Shown: positions 8,059-16,764, counted from the stretch's first letter. The stretch is 64,000 nucleotides of DNA from DATDAH01 sp963845425 (GCA_963845425.1 CAWJSC010000001.1:135078-199077); one strand, 5' to 3'. The notes: generated by a model not told the origin, from the sequence alone. A program made the numbers and translations.

Positions 8059-8442
8059 TCAGGAGATGGTGCGGCGGTGGAACCTCCACGTGCCCTCCGC
8101 GTGGTGGAGCGTGTCGGTGTACCGCCCCACGAACTGGATCGCCCAGCCCGAACCACCGTCGAGGATGAAGACCACGTCGCTGACCACGGTGGCGGAGTGG
8201 TCGTCCCAGTCGGTGACCAGGGTGTTGACGACGAGGTGGCGCTGGGGCCGCCGCGGCGTCATCCCGCCGTAGGCCTCGCGGAGGGCCTCGTGGCCCGCGA
8301 AGGTGCCGACGTCGGGAGCCTCGAGGGCGCCGTCAGGGCAGAAGGTCGCCACCACGTCATCGGTCCGGCCGTCGTCGAGGGCGTGGGTGTAGGCGGCGAT
8401 GGTGGCCCGGACGCCTTCGCTGACTTCGGTGAAGGTCGCCAT
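8059..8442 (-). CDS. NTF2/SnoaL-like small protein
   Basis: 127 aa, cone-shaped NTF2 fold. It has the N-terminal helix IAAYTHALDDGRTDDVVATF and the strand pattern ending VGRYTDTLHHAEGTWRFHRRTI typical of SnoaL_4. Members include ketosteroid isomerases, polyketide cyclases and dehydratases, and many are uncharacterised. ATG 8442 has an AGGAG ribosome site. An upstream in-frame start would run through the operator. It is first in the operon with the acyl-CoA ligase. Three further NTF2-like genes in the window also sit next to acyl-CoA or P450 genes. Confidence 0.75.
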   Translation of the reverse strand: MATFTEVSEGVRATIAAYTHALDDGRTDDVVATFCPDGALEAPDVGTFAGHEALREAYGGMTPRRPQRHLVVNTLVTDWDDHSATVVSDVVFILDGGSGWAIQFVGRYTDTLHHAEGTWRFHRRTIS

Positions 8443-8460
8443 GCTCCTATCCTGTCTGTG

Positions 8461-8475
8461 TACCGACCGGTTGGT
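8461..8475. promoter_or_regulatory. TetR-type operator in divergent promoter (site A2)
   Basis: TACCGACCGGTTGGT, identical over 14 bases to the site at 2349. It lies between the NTF2-like/ligase operon (minus) and the Rieske oxygenase (plus), where it could control both. Core promoter boxes are not clear here. Confidence 0.7.
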
Positions 8476-8513
8476 CGACAAGGTAGCTCGGCGAGCACCG
8501 GAGGGAAGACGTC

Positions 8514-9869
8514 GTGGATCAGACCTGGACGGCGCTCCCGGTGCCCCATGCCATCGAGGTGCCGGACCGGGCCCCCAAGGCCCGCTACGTCGACCCCGAC
8601 TTCTTCGCGCTGGAGGCCGAGCAGCTGTGGCCCCGGGTCTGGCAGATGGCCTGCCGGCTCGAGGAGATCCCCGAGCCCGGCGATGTCGTCGAGTATGTGA
8701 TCCTCGACCAGTCCGTGGTGGTGCTCCGCACCGACGACGGCGAGGTGCGGGCGTACCAGAACGCCTGCCGCCACCGGGGCGTGAAGCTGGTGGAGGGGCG
8801 CGGGACGGTGGCGAGCGGCTTCGTCTGTCCGTTCCACGGCTGGTGCTACGGCCAGGACGGGGCCAACACCCACGTCCCCCAGCGACGGACCTTCGCCGAG
8901 CACAACCTGCAGGCCGGCGACATCGACCTGACCCCGGTGCGGTGCGAGACCTGGGGCGGGTGCGCCTGGATCAACCTCGACGACGACGCGCCCCCGCTGC
9001 GGCAGTGCATCGAACCGATCGCCACCGCGCTGGACGCCTGGAAGGTCGAGTCCCTGCGCACCGAGTGGTGGTACGCCGCGCGCCTGCCCGTGAACTGGAA
9101 GCTGGCCCAGCAGGCGTTCCAGGAGCAGTACCACGTGGTCGAGGCCCACCCGCAACTGGTCATCCCCGGGATGCGCTACGGGGCGCCCGACGGCAAGGAC
9201 GACCCCCGGTCCTTCATCGACGCCGAGATCCGCTACCTGCACACGATGAGCGAGGGCATGGCCGGGATGGTCCACGCCAACGACGTGCGCGTCGCCGAGG
9301 GCCTCCGGGACGTCGAGCTGCCCGACGACCGGGAGGAGGCGATGGCGACCTGGTACCGCCTGCTCAACGCCGCCGTCGTGGATTGGCACCGGGACCAGGG
9401 CAGCGACGTGCCCGACCTCAACGACCTCGAGGACCGCGGCCTGAACGAGCCGATGGGCTACTGCTTCCCCCACTGGTTCGTGCTCCCCATGTACAGCAGC
9501 GCCTCCTCCTACCGCTTCCGCCCGCTGGGTCCGGAGGAGACGCTCATGGAGATCTGGTCGCTCATCCGGTACCCGGAGGGCGCCGAGCCGGGACCGCCCA
9601 CGCCGCCAGAGGTCTGGGAGCACGACGACCCGCGGTGGCCGCCGATCCCCGCCCAGGACTTCTCGAACCTGCCCAAGCAGCAGCAGGGGCTGCACACGCG
9701 GGGCTTCGAGTACATGCGCCTGTCCGAGAAGGGCGAGGGCCACCTGTCGAACTTCGAACGGACGCTGGACGGCTTCCTCGCCGGCCTCTCCCACGAGCAG
9801 CTGGCGCCGGCCTTGCGCGAGGTCAACGTGAACCCCCTCGAGCGCCCCATCGTCGACATCGCCTTCTGA
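8514..9869 (+). CDS. Rieske non-heme iron oxygenase, alpha subunit
   Basis: 451 aa. The Rieske [2Fe-2S] ligands are Cys85, His87, Cys105 and His108 (ACRHRGV and CPFHGWCYG). The catalytic Fe(II) site follows as QEQYHVVEAH (His207, His212), with the third ligand expected near the C-terminus. The enzyme hydroxylates an aromatic or alicyclic ring using electrons from a separate reductase. The only such reductase in the window is at 29620, so pairing is not certain. No beta subunit is next to it. GTG 8514 has a GGAGGG ribosome site. Expression is probably controlled through operator A2. Confidence 0.9.
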   Translation: MDQTWTALPVPHAIEVPDRAPKARYVDPDFFALEAEQLWPRVWQMACRLEEIPEPGDVVEYVILDQSVVVLRTDDGEVRAYQNACRHRGVKLVEGRGTVASGFVCPFHGWCYGQDGANTHVPQRRTFAEHNLQAGDIDLTPVRCETWGGCAWINLDDDAPPLRQCIEPIATALDAWKVESLRTEWWYAARLPVNWKLAQQAFQEQYHVVEAHPQLVIPGMRYGAPDGKDDPRSFIDAEIRYLHTMSEGMAGMVHANDVRVAEGLRDVELPDDREEAMATWYRLLNAAVVDWHRDQGSDVPDLNDLEDRGLNEPMGYCFPHWFVLPMYSSASSYRFRPLGPEETLMEIWSLIRYPEGAEPGPPTPPEVWEHDDPRWPPIPAQDFSNLPKQQQGLHTRGFEYMRLSEKGEGHLSNFERTLDGFLAGLSHEQLAPALREVNVNPLERPIVDIAF

Positions 9870-9873
9870 AATT

Positions 9874-9910
9874 GCGCCGATTTGTCACGCTCAGCGTGAC
9901 AAATCGGCGC
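9874..9910. terminator. Perfect 17-bp-arm hairpin terminator
   Basis: GCGCCGATTTGTCACGC, loop TCA, then its exact reverse complement, 4 bases after the Rieske stop and 30 bases before the convergent LLM gene end. This is a strong candidate bidirectional terminator. Confidence 0.8.
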
Positions 9911-9940
9911 CAGAACAGATGGGGTGAGGGCGGGCGACGG

Positions 9941-10768
9941 TCAGTCGGCGAACTCGGGCAGGACCTCGTTGACGAACTCCTCGATCCGGGTCTGCCCGGC
10001 TTCGGGCCAGCCACAGACCAGGTAGCCGTAGCCCGCATCCCGCCACTTCGCCGCGTGCTTGCGAGCCGTGTCGAGGTCGTCGAGCGACAGCGAGCTCGCG
10101 CGCGTGATCGAGGCCGGGTCCCGGCCCGCCTCGGTGGCGAGCTCGTCCACGCGGGCGTTCGCCTCCTGCAGCGAGTTGGGGGTGCCCCAGGTGTGCCAGA
10201 CGTCGGCGTAGCGGGCCACGAGCGGGAGGGTCCGCTTGGGACCGCTGCCGCCGATCCAGATCGGCGGGTGAGGCCGTTGGACCGGCGGGGGGCTCAGGCA
10301 GGCGTCGTGCAGGGACACGACCTTGCCGTCGTAGGACACGACCTCGCCGGTGAACAGGCGGGTCACGATCTCGAGGGTGTCCTCCAGCAGGTCGAACCGC
10401 TCGGGGGTCGACGGGAAGGTGATGCCGAGCTCGATGTGCTCCTTGTCGAACCACGCCGCGCCGACCGAGAGGTCGAGGCGCCCGTGGGAGGCGTGGTCGA
10501 TGGTCATGGCCTGGGCAGCGAACACCGAGGGGTGCCGGTAGGTGACCCCGGCCACCAGGAGCCCTAGGCGGATCCGGGAGGTGACGCCGGCCAGCGCGGC
10601 CAGCGTCGTCATGCCGTCGAAGGTCTCGCCCGGCCCTTCGCCGTACATCGGCTGGAAGTGATCGAAGCCCCAGGCGCCGTCGAAGCCGAGGTCCTCCGCG
10701 AACCGCACCCGGCTGACCACCTCGTCCCACGGCATCCGTTGTTGGGCGACGTCGAGGCCGAAGCGCAT
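9941..10768 (-). CDS. LLM-class (probably F420-dependent) oxidoreductase
   Basis: 275 aa TIM-barrel luciferase-like protein. Visible features are the start MRFGLDVAQQ, a strand with FDGAWGFDHF, RIRLGLLVAGVTYRHPSVFA, the SVGAAWFDKEHIELG signature, and PIWIGGSGPKRTLPLVARYADVW. Family members use F420 (or FMN) to reduce or oxidise alcohols, ketones or enones. The start is fixed by ATG 10768 with TAGGTT (10775-10780) 6 bases upstream. It is downstream in orientation of the aldolase operon, but that promoter box suggests its own transcript. Confidence 0.85.
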   Translation of the reverse strand: MRFGLDVAQQRMPWDEVVSRVRFAEDLGFDGAWGFDHFQPMYGEGPGETFDGMTTLAALAGVTSRIRLGLLVAGVTYRHPSVFAAQAMTIDHASHGRLDLSVGAAWFDKEHIELGITFPSTPERFDLLEDTLEIVTRLFTGEVVSYDGKVVSLHDACLSPPPVQRPHPPIWIGGSGPKRTLPLVARYADVWHTWGTPNSLQEANARVDELATEAGRDPASITRASSLSLDDLDTARKHAAKWRDAGYGYLVCGWPEAGQTRIEEFVNEVLPEFAD

Positions 10769-10774
10769 GGCCGC

Positions 10775-10780
10775 AACCTA
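10775..10780 (-). promoter_or_regulatory. -10-like box of a leaderless LLM transcript
   Basis: TAGGTT on the minus strand, 6 bases before ATG 10768, with no Shine-Dalgarno in between. Confidence 0.4.
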
Positions 10781-10791
10781 CCGAGAACCGC

Positions 10792-11562
10792 TCACTCCTC
10801 GAGCAGATCGGGCTGGTCCGCCACGATCCAGTCGTAGAGCGGTTGGAAGGAGAACCACCCTGAGCCGCGCCCGCCGACCTGCTCTGCGGTCTTCTCGGCC
10901 TGATCGGGGTCGATGAGCACCGGGGTCCCCGCCGCCTCGGCCAGCAGTTGGGCCTGGCACGTGCGCTCCATCGTGATGAACCACCACGCCGCCTCGTCGA
11001 CCGAGGTCTGCCCGACGGTCAGCAGCCCGTGGTTCGACAGGATGACGGCCTTGTGCCCGCCCAGTGCGTGCGCGATCCGCTTGCCTTCCTCGAGGTCGAG
11101 CACGACGCCGGTGTAGTCGTCGAACACCGCATGGTCGCCGTAGAACGCGCAGGCGTCCTGGGTGAGGGGATCGAGCGGCCGGCGCAACGACGACCAGGCC
11201 TTGCCGTAGATCGAATGTGCGTGGGCCGCCGCGACCACGTCGGGCCGAGCGGCATGGACCTGCGAATGGATGGCGAACGCCGCCGCGTTCAGCGGCCAGC
11301 TCCCGTCGACCACCTCGCCCTGGTCGTTCACGAGGATGAGGTCCTTCACCCGGACCTGCTTGAAGTTCATGCCGAGCGGGTTGACCCAGAAGTGGTCGAG
11401 CCGCTCGGGGTCCCGGGCGGTGATGTGGCCGGCGACCCCTTCGTCGAACCCGAACTGCCCGAACAGGCGGAACGCGGCGGCGAGGCGTTGCTTGCGGTGC
11501 CGGCGCTCGTCGTCGATGTCGTCGAACTTCGGGAACCGCACGGGAAGACGGTCTGACGCCAT
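10792..11562 (-). CDS. Class II aldolase/adducin family protein
   Basis: 256 aa zinc-type aldolase or decarboxylase fold. Recognisable are the GVAGHITARDPE motif (residues about 42-53), the metal-binding HAHSIYGKA histidines, and the later NHGLLTVG histidine. Relatives cleave hydroxy-acids or sugar phosphates, and actinobacterial homologues of this length occur in catabolic clusters with unknown substrates. ATG 11562 is used. An in-frame GTG at 11580 would overlap the stop of the preceding gene as GTGA (translational coupling) and is a real alternative. It is in the operon after the alpha-hydroxyacid oxidase. Confidence 0.8.
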   Translation of the reverse strand: MASDRLPVRFPKFDDIDDERRHRKQRLAAAFRLFGQFGFDEGVAGHITARDPERLDHFWVNPLGMNFKQVRVKDLILVNDQGEVVDGSWPLNAAAFAIHSQVHAARPDVVAAAHAHSIYGKAWSSLRRPLDPLTQDACAFYGDHAVFDDYTGVVLDLEEGKRIAHALGGHKAVILSNHGLLTVGQTSVDEAAWWFITMERTCQAQLLAEAAGTPVLIDPDQAEKTAEQVGGRGSGWFSFQPLYDWIVADQPDLLEE

Positions 11563-11576
11563 CGTCAGATCGTAGG

Positions 11577-12800
11577 TCACGACGGGCGGCCGGGCTCCAG
11601 CAGTGAGCGGTCGAGGTCGGCCACGCGGGTGACGCCCAGGAGGCTCATGGTGCGGACCATGTCGGCCTCGAGCCAGTCGAGCACCCGCTCGACGCCTCGT
11701 TCGCCGGCGGCGGCCAGGCCGTAGAGGTAGGCCCGGCCGGCCATCGCCGCGGTGGCGCCGGCGGCCACGGTCTTGACGACGTCGCTGCCGCGGCGGATGC
11801 CGCCGTCGCAGATGATCTCGGTCCGGCCGCCGATGGCGTCGGCCACCGGGGCCACGAGGGAGAACGCGGCCGGGGCGCCGTCGAGCTGGCGGCCGCCGTG
11901 GTTGGAGAGGACGACGGCGTCGACCCCGGCGTCCGCGGCCCGGACCGCGTCCTCGACCCGGCCGATGCCCTTGACCATGACGGGGCCGTCCCAGATCGAC
12001 CGCAGCCAGTCCACGTCGGCCCAGGACAGGGCGGGGTCGAACTGCTTGTGGATGTACTCGGACATGACGACCGGTGTGCTGGCGTCGCCCTCGTCGCGGC
12101 CGGCCACGTTGGCGAAGCGCACCGGCTCGCTGCGGACGAACGACCAGGTCCAGCCCGGGTGCCGGGCCCCGTCGACGATCGTGCCCAGCCCGATGGAGGG
12201 CGGCATGGAGAAGCCCCGGCGTACGTCGCGCTCCCGCCGGCCGAGGACGGCGGTGTCCACGGTGAGGACCAGTGCCTCGTAGTCGGCTTCGCGGGCCCGC
12301 TCGACCATCTCCTTGACCAGGCCGCGATCGCGCCAGGCGTAGACCTGGAACCACAGCCGCCCCTCGCTGACGGCGCGGACCTCTTCGATCGAGCGACTGC
12401 TCATCGTCGACAGGGTGTAGGGCAGCCCGGCCCGAGCCGCGGCTCGGGCCGCGGCCAGCTCCCCGTCGGGGTGCAGGAGCCTCGGAAAGCCGACCGGGGC
12501 GAGCACGAGCGGGAACGCGAGCGGCTGGCCCAGCACGGTCGAGCCCACGTCGACCGTCTCGACCTCGTTGAGCACCCGCGGCCGCCAGGTCACCGCGGCG
12601 TACGCGGCCTCGTTGGCGGCCAGGGTGCGCTCGTCCTCGGCCCCGCCGTCCACGTAGTCGAACACGCCGCGGGGAAGGCGGCGCCGGGCGATGGCGCGCA
12701 GGTCCGCCACCGAGGCCGCCTTGGCCAGTCGCCGCTCGAGTCGGTCGGTCTCGAACGGGCGGAACCGGACGACCGAACGGAGGGTGCGATAGGGGTTCAC
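11577..12800 (-). CDS. FMN-dependent alpha-hydroxyacid oxidase/dehydrogenase
   Basis: 407 aa, lactate/glycolate-oxidase (LldD) family TIM barrel. The N-terminal FDYVDGGAEDERT helix, FMN-contact APVGFPRLLHPDGE, the catalytic motif LSNHGGRQLDG and the phosphate-binding CDGGIRRGSDVVK and AGRAYLYGLA loops are all present. It oxidises a 2-hydroxy acid to the 2-oxo acid. The N-terminus has an extra about 25 aa basic segment before the family start. GTG 12800 is the most upstream plausible start. It lies between the DUF35-thiolase fusion (13-bp gap) and the class II aldolase, which suggests a 2-hydroxyacid or 2-oxoacid product feeding the aldolase. Confidence 0.85.
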   Translation of the reverse strand: MNPYRTLRSVVRFRPFETDRLERRLAKAASVADLRAIARRRLPRGVFDYVDGGAEDERTLAANEAAYAAVTWRPRVLNEVETVDVGSTVLGQPLAFPLVLAPVGFPRLLHPDGELAAARAAARAGLPYTLSTMSSRSIEEVRAVSEGRLWFQVYAWRDRGLVKEMVERAREADYEALVLTVDTAVLGRRERDVRRGFSMPPSIGLGTIVDGARHPGWTWSFVRSEPVRFANVAGRDEGDASTPVVMSEYIHKQFDPALSWADVDWLRSIWDGPVMVKGIGRVEDAVRAADAGVDAVVLSNHGGRQLDGAPAAFSLVAPVADAIGGRTEIICDGGIRRGSDVVKTVAAGATAAMAGRAYLYGLAAAGERGVERVLDWLEADMVRTMSLLGVTRVADLDRSLLEPGRPS

Positions 12801-12813
12801 GACGGGTGCATCC

Positions 12814-14445
12814 CTAGCTGCCGTCCCGTTGCAGGAGCAAGACGCCCGACGGGGTACCGCCTCCGGAGGTCACCACCGCCGTGCGGGCGTCGGTCACCTG
12901 GCGCTCACCGGCGTCGTGGCGGAGCTGGGTGATGGCCTCGTACAGGAAGCCGTAGCCGTGGGTGCGGCCCTCCGAGAGCTGGCCCCCGTGGGGGTTCACC
13001 GGCAGGTCGCCGTCTAGGGCGATGCGGCGGCCGCCGTCCAGCCAGTCCTTCGCCTCCCCGAGGCCGCAGAAGCCGAGGGCCTCCAGCCAGGTGATGGCGT
13101 TGAAGCTGAAACCGTCGTAGAGCAGGGCCAGGTCCACGTCGGCCGGCCGCAGGTCGGTCCGCGTCCACAGGTGGGCCGACTGCCCGAGGACCTGGGGCTC
13201 GTGGGTGACCGTGTCCTGGTCCCAGGAGATCCGTTCGAGGATCTGGGTCCCGACGGCGTCGACCCGGATGGCCGGCTTGGGCAGGTCCCCGGCGACGGAC
13301 GCGTCGGACACGATGACGGCGATCGAGGCGTCGCAGGGGACGTCGCAGTCGTACAGCCCGAAGGGGGAGGTGATGGGGCGGGCCGAGAGGTAGTCGTCCA
13401 TCGTCATCGGGTCCCGGTAGATGGCCACCGGGTTGCGGGCCGCGTTCGCCCGGTCGTTGAGGGCGATCCAACCGAGCACCTCGCGGCCGGCGCCGTAGCG
13501 GTGGAGGTACTGGTTGGCGTTCATCCCGATCCAGTTCGCCGCGGACATCGCCCCGAACGGCGCCCGCCACTCGGCGAACGGCCCGCTGACCCTCCCGCCG
13601 CCGCCCGCACCGTGCAGGCCGAGGGCGGCGTAGGTCGACTCCCAGACCGTCCGGAAGCAGAGGACGTGGCGGCACAGGCCACTGGCCACGGCCAGCATGG
13701 CGGCGATGACCGAGCCGCCCGGCCCGGGTAGGTCGCCGCCGCCGTTGATCCAGGTCGGGTGGACGCGCAGAGCCTCCTCGACCGCGGTCACCCCACCCTC
13801 GCTCATCCCCATGGGCGCGCCGCCGGGATAGGTGGAGAGGCCGTCGATGTCGTCGAGGGAGAGGCCGGCGTCCTCCACCGCCGCCAGGCAGGCGTCCACC
13901 GTCAGGGACAGGGGGTCCCGCATCAGCCGCCGCCCGATCGCCGATCGGCCGACCCCCGAGAGCACGGCGCGCTGTTCGAAGCGGTCGGTGGACACCGGGG
14001 CCCGCGGGGTCGGCCGCTGCGGCTCGGGCACCCGCTCGGTCGGGTCGTCGCGGCCCGTCGGCTCGAACAGGGGGATCCAGACGTCCTCGGTCTGCTCGAA
14101 GCGGACCTGCACCTCCTGGCCGATGTGGACCTCGTCGGGCGCGCAGCCGACCACGTTGGTGGTGAGGTGCACGCTCGGGTCCTCGGCCAGCACCACGTTG
14201 GCGATCACATAGGGGGGCTCGAAGTCCGGGTGCCAGGGATGCTGGTTGACGGTGAGGCCCACGACGGTGGCGACGCCGGACACCGCGGTCGGCGTCCAGG
14301 CGCGGCTCCGGCAAACCGGGCAGATGGGGGTCGGCGGGTGGACCATGGCCTGGCAGTCGTCGCACCGCTGGACGCGGAGGCGGCCGTCGGCCCCCGAGGT
14401 CCAGAACCACTCGTTGGCCGGGGTCAGCTGGGGGAGGGGGCGCAC
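12814..14445 (-). CDS. DUF35 (OB-fold/zinc ribbon)-thiolase-fold fusion protein, Ltp2-like
   Basis: 543 aa. Residues 1-about 135 are a DUF35 protein with a rubredoxin-like zinc ribbon (Cys28, Cys31, Cys42, Cys45) and an OB fold. From about residue 160 to the end is an SCP2-thiolase/Ltp2-type domain. In steroid side-chain degradation Ltp2 (a retro-aldolase) is known to need the DUF35 domain of ChsH2, and here both are on one chain. The thiolase nucleophile region reads LPGPGGSVIAAML without Cys and the C-terminal region VVTSGGG has Ser instead of Cys, so thiolysis is unlikely and C-C lyase or retro-aldol activity more likely. GTG start. Probably co-transcribed with the downstream FMN oxidase and aldolase genes. 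Confidence 0.85.
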   Translation of the reverse strand: MRPLPQLTPANEWFWTSGADGRLRVQRCDDCQAMVHPPTPICPVCRSRAWTPTAVSGVATVVGLTVNQHPWHPDFEPPYVIANVVLAEDPSVHLTTNVVGCAPDEVHIGQEVQVRFEQTEDVWIPLFEPTGRDDPTERVPEPQRPTPRAPVSTDRFEQRAVLSGVGRSAIGRRLMRDPLSLTVDACLAAVEDAGLSLDDIDGLSTYPGGAPMGMSEGGVTAVEEALRVHPTWINGGGDLPGPGGSVIAAMLAVASGLCRHVLCFRTVWESTYAALGLHGAGGGGRVSGPFAEWRAPFGAMSAANWIGMNANQYLHRYGAGREVLGWIALNDRANAARNPVAIYRDPMTMDDYLSARPITSPFGLYDCDVPCDASIAVIVSDASVAGDLPKPAIRVDAVGTQILERISWDQDTVTHEPQVLGQSAHLWTRTDLRPADVDLALLYDGFSFNAITWLEALGFCGLGEAKDWLDGGRRIALDGDLPVNPHGGQLSEGRTHGYGFLYEAITQLRHDAGERQVTDARTAVVTSGGGTPSGVLLLQRDGS

Positions 14446-14539
14446 GGGGTCTCCAAGGGTCGATGGGGAGTGCGGTCAGGGCGCGGGCCGGTCGGCCGGG
14501 AAGGTGTTGGTGGGCGGCGACCCCGGGTGGGGGTGAGGT

Positions 14540-15403
14540 TCACAACGCCGTCCGCTCGTCGGCCGCTTCGGACGGGTCCGCGAACGCTCGCACCATGGCG
14601 TCGACGGTGAAGGAGGCCAGGAGGCCGCCGGGTTCGTCGTACACGCGGCACTCGGCGTGGGTCATGCCGTCGCCCGCGAAGGTCGAGAGGTGGTGGTAGC
14701 GCATCCACCGGTCGGCGTGGACCTCGGCGTGCACCGACAGGGCGATGGCGTTGATCGCGGTGGACAGGGTGCGGTGGGCCTCGTCCTGGCCGATGCCCGC
14801 GTGGGGGCGCAGGGCCGCCGCGATCGACAGGTGCCCGGTGAACTGGGCCATCAGGCCGGCGTGCAGCGCCGGGTCGTCGGGCAGGTCGTCGAAGCGGACC
14901 CACGCGTCCAGGACCGGCGGACCGACCGGGGCTCCCGGGTCCCCGGTGTAGGCGTCGTCGACGATGCGCACCTCCCGGCCGGTGACGCCCACGTCGTAGG
15001 TCTCGCTCTCCTCGGGACCGGCCGCGGGCAGCGGGGCGGCGGCGTGGCGGATGACGTCGGGCGCGGTCTCGCCCAGCAGGAGCGTTCCCGCGGCGCGCAT
15101 GCGGTCGTCCTGGAGCACCGACACCGCCGAGGTCGTGAACGTCCGCCCGGCGCTCAGCGCCGCCAGCTCGAAGGTCAAGGGTCGGGACGCGTCCGCCGCC
15201 CGCAGGAAGACCATGGACGCCGACACGACGCGCCGGCCGGGGGCCCGCCGGCCGGCGGCGACGATGGCCTGGCCGAGCATCTGGCTCCCCTCGACGACCG
15301 GACGGCGTTCGTCAGCCCGGGCCACGCTGACGAAGCGGCCCTCACCGTCGGGGCGGACGTCGAGGATGTCGACGAGGTGGGCGGCGTCCCCCCAGGTCGG
15401 CAC
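14540..15403 (-). CDS. Acyl-CoA thioesterase II-like double hotdog protein
   Basis: 287 aa, TesB-type. The N-terminal hotdog includes GSQMLGQAIVAAGRRAPGRRVVSASMVFLRAAD, and the C-terminal one includes HLSIAAALRPHAGIGQDEAHRTLSTAINAI and the ending RVYDEPGGLLASFTVDAMVR. It releases free acids from acyl-CoA, as an overflow or end step. GTG 15403 lies 17 bp after the CaiB gene, in the same operon. A second TesB-like gene of similar layout is at 18781, and both share the PDLIRHA/PDVIRHA and PHAGxGQ segments, pointing to paralogy. Confidence 0.85.
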   Translation of the reverse strand: MPTWGDAAHLVDILDVRPDGEGRFVSVARADERRPVVEGSQMLGQAIVAAGRRAPGRRVVSASMVFLRAADASRPLTFELAALSAGRTFTTSAVSVLQDDRMRAAGTLLLGETAPDVIRHAAAPLPAAGPEESETYDVGVTGREVRIVDDAYTGDPGAPVGPPVLDAWVRFDDLPDDPALHAGLMAQFTGHLSIAAALRPHAGIGQDEAHRTLSTAINAIALSVHAEVHADRWMRYHHLSTFAGDGMTHAECRVYDEPGGLLASFTVDAMVRAFADPSEAADERTAL

Positions 15404-15420
15404 GCCGGCGGTGCCCGGTC

Positions 15421-16641
15421 TCAGGCCACGACGCCGCGGACCTTGAGGTCCACGATCGTGTCCCAGTCGAACCCGAGGCCCTCGAGGATGGCGTCGCCGT
15501 GCTCGTTGAACTCCGGGGCCCGGAGGGCCGGCGCGGGCTGCCCGTCGTACTGGACGGGGGCCGTGGCCAGGCGGAACGGGACGCCGTCGGCCGTCTCACA
15601 GTCGCTCACGTAGCCGTTGGCGACCGACTGCGGGTCAGCGGCCGCCTCGAGGGTGTTCTGCACGATGGCCCACTGCCCGCTGAAGTCGGCCAGCTGTTCC
15701 CGCCAGTCGTCGAGCGTGCGCTCGGCGAAGGTGGCGGCCAGGAGCTCGTAGCCCGCGTCGCCGTTGGCGAGGATCGTGGCGGCGTCGGCGAAGCGCTCGT
15801 CATCCGCCAGCTCGGGCCGTCCGATGAGGGCGACGGCCTCGGGCCAGTACTTGCCGGGCTGCAGGCAGCAGAGGGCCACGTAGCGGCCGTCCTTCGTGCG
15901 GTAGTTGGCGACCAAGGGGTTGCCACTGGGGCTGCCACCCTTCGGCGGTGGGCCCCACGGCACGTCGAGCTGCAGGGAGAGGGCCAGGGCGGCGCCCATC
16001 GACCACAGGCCGGCGGCCAGGAGCGAGACGTCGACGGTTGTGGCCTCGCCGGTGCGCTCCCGGTGGAACAGCGCGCCCATGATCCCGCCGGCGATCGTCA
16101 TGGCCCCGATCGAGTCGCCGAAGGCCGGCGCCGGGGGCGGGGGCACGTGGTCCTCGTCGGGCTGCTTCTGGCCCATGGCCACCCCGGCCCGGTTCCAGAA
16201 GGCCAGCGAGTCGTAGGACCCCTTGTCGGCGTCGGGGCCCCGCTCGCCCTGACCCGTGCCCCGCACGTAGATGATGTCCGGGTTGTGGGCCCGGATGTCC
16301 TCGACGTCGACATGCAGCTTGGTGCGGACCGACGGCATCTTGTTGGTCAGGAAGACGTCGCAGGTGGCGGCCAGCCGGCCGAGGATGTCGAGGCCGTCCT
16401 CGGACGTGAGGTCGAGGCCGATGCTCTGCTTGCCCCGGTTCGAGTGCTCCAGGAGCACGTGGACCCCGCCGCCGAGGTTGACGGTGCCGCTCGAGGCGAG
16501 GCCCCGCATGGCGTCACCCCGCTCGACGTGCTCGACCTTGATGACCTCCGCACCCCAGTCGGCGAGCAGCGCCGACGCCGCCGGGACGAAGGTGTGCTCG
16601 GCCACCTCCAGGACCCGGACGCCCTGCATGACTGCGGTCAT
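15421..16641 (-). CDS. Class III CoA-transferase (CaiB/BaiF family)
   Basis: 406 aa. Moves CoA between acids via an aspartyl-CoA intermediate. The N-terminus GVRVLEVAEHTFVPAASALLADWGAEVIKVEHVERGDAMR is typical, and the catalytic Asp is expected in GSYDSLAFWNRAGVA (about residues 141-155). The interior is rich in Pro and Gly (VPPPPAPAFGDSIGAM). ATG 16641 with a GGAGG ribosome site. It is the first gene of the minus operon running to about 10.8 kb, divergent from the amidohydrolase at 16765. It could activate or recycle acids for the thiolase-fold enzyme downstream. Confidence 0.88.
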   Translation of the reverse strand: MTAVMQGVRVLEVAEHTFVPAASALLADWGAEVIKVEHVERGDAMRGLASSGTVNLGGGVHVLLEHSNRGKQSIGLDLTSEDGLDILGRLAATCDVFLTNKMPSVRTKLHVDVEDIRAHNPDIIYVRGTGQGERGPDADKGSYDSLAFWNRAGVAMGQKQPDEDHVPPPPAPAFGDSIGAMTIAGGIMGALFHRERTGEATTVDVSLLAAGLWSMGAALALSLQLDVPWGPPPKGGSPSGNPLVANYRTKDGRYVALCCLQPGKYWPEAVALIGRPELADDERFADAATILANGDAGYELLAATFAERTLDDWREQLADFSGQWAIVQNTLEAAADPQSVANGYVSDCETADGVPFRLATAPVQYDGQPAPALRAPEFNEHGDAILEGLGFDWDTIVDLKVRGVVA

Positions 16642-16728
16642 CGTTCCTCCAGGATCGATCGACAGATGACGCCGATGTTAGACGGCGGCGAGACCGGAGA
16701 CCCAACGGAGCGGAGTCGGGCCAAAAAG

Positions 16729-16757
16729 TTGACGTGAGTGTTAGAGAAACGTATCCT
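16729..16757 (+). promoter_or_regulatory. Leaderless promoter of the 16.8-kb operon
   Basis: TTGACG (16729-16734), 17-bp spacer, TATCCT (16752-16757), then 7 bases to ATG 16765, so transcription should begin at the start codon. TGTTAGA occurs twice (16676 and 16739), the second copy inside the spacer, and may be part of an operator. Confidence 0.75.
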
Positions 16758-16764
16758 GGCTCCC

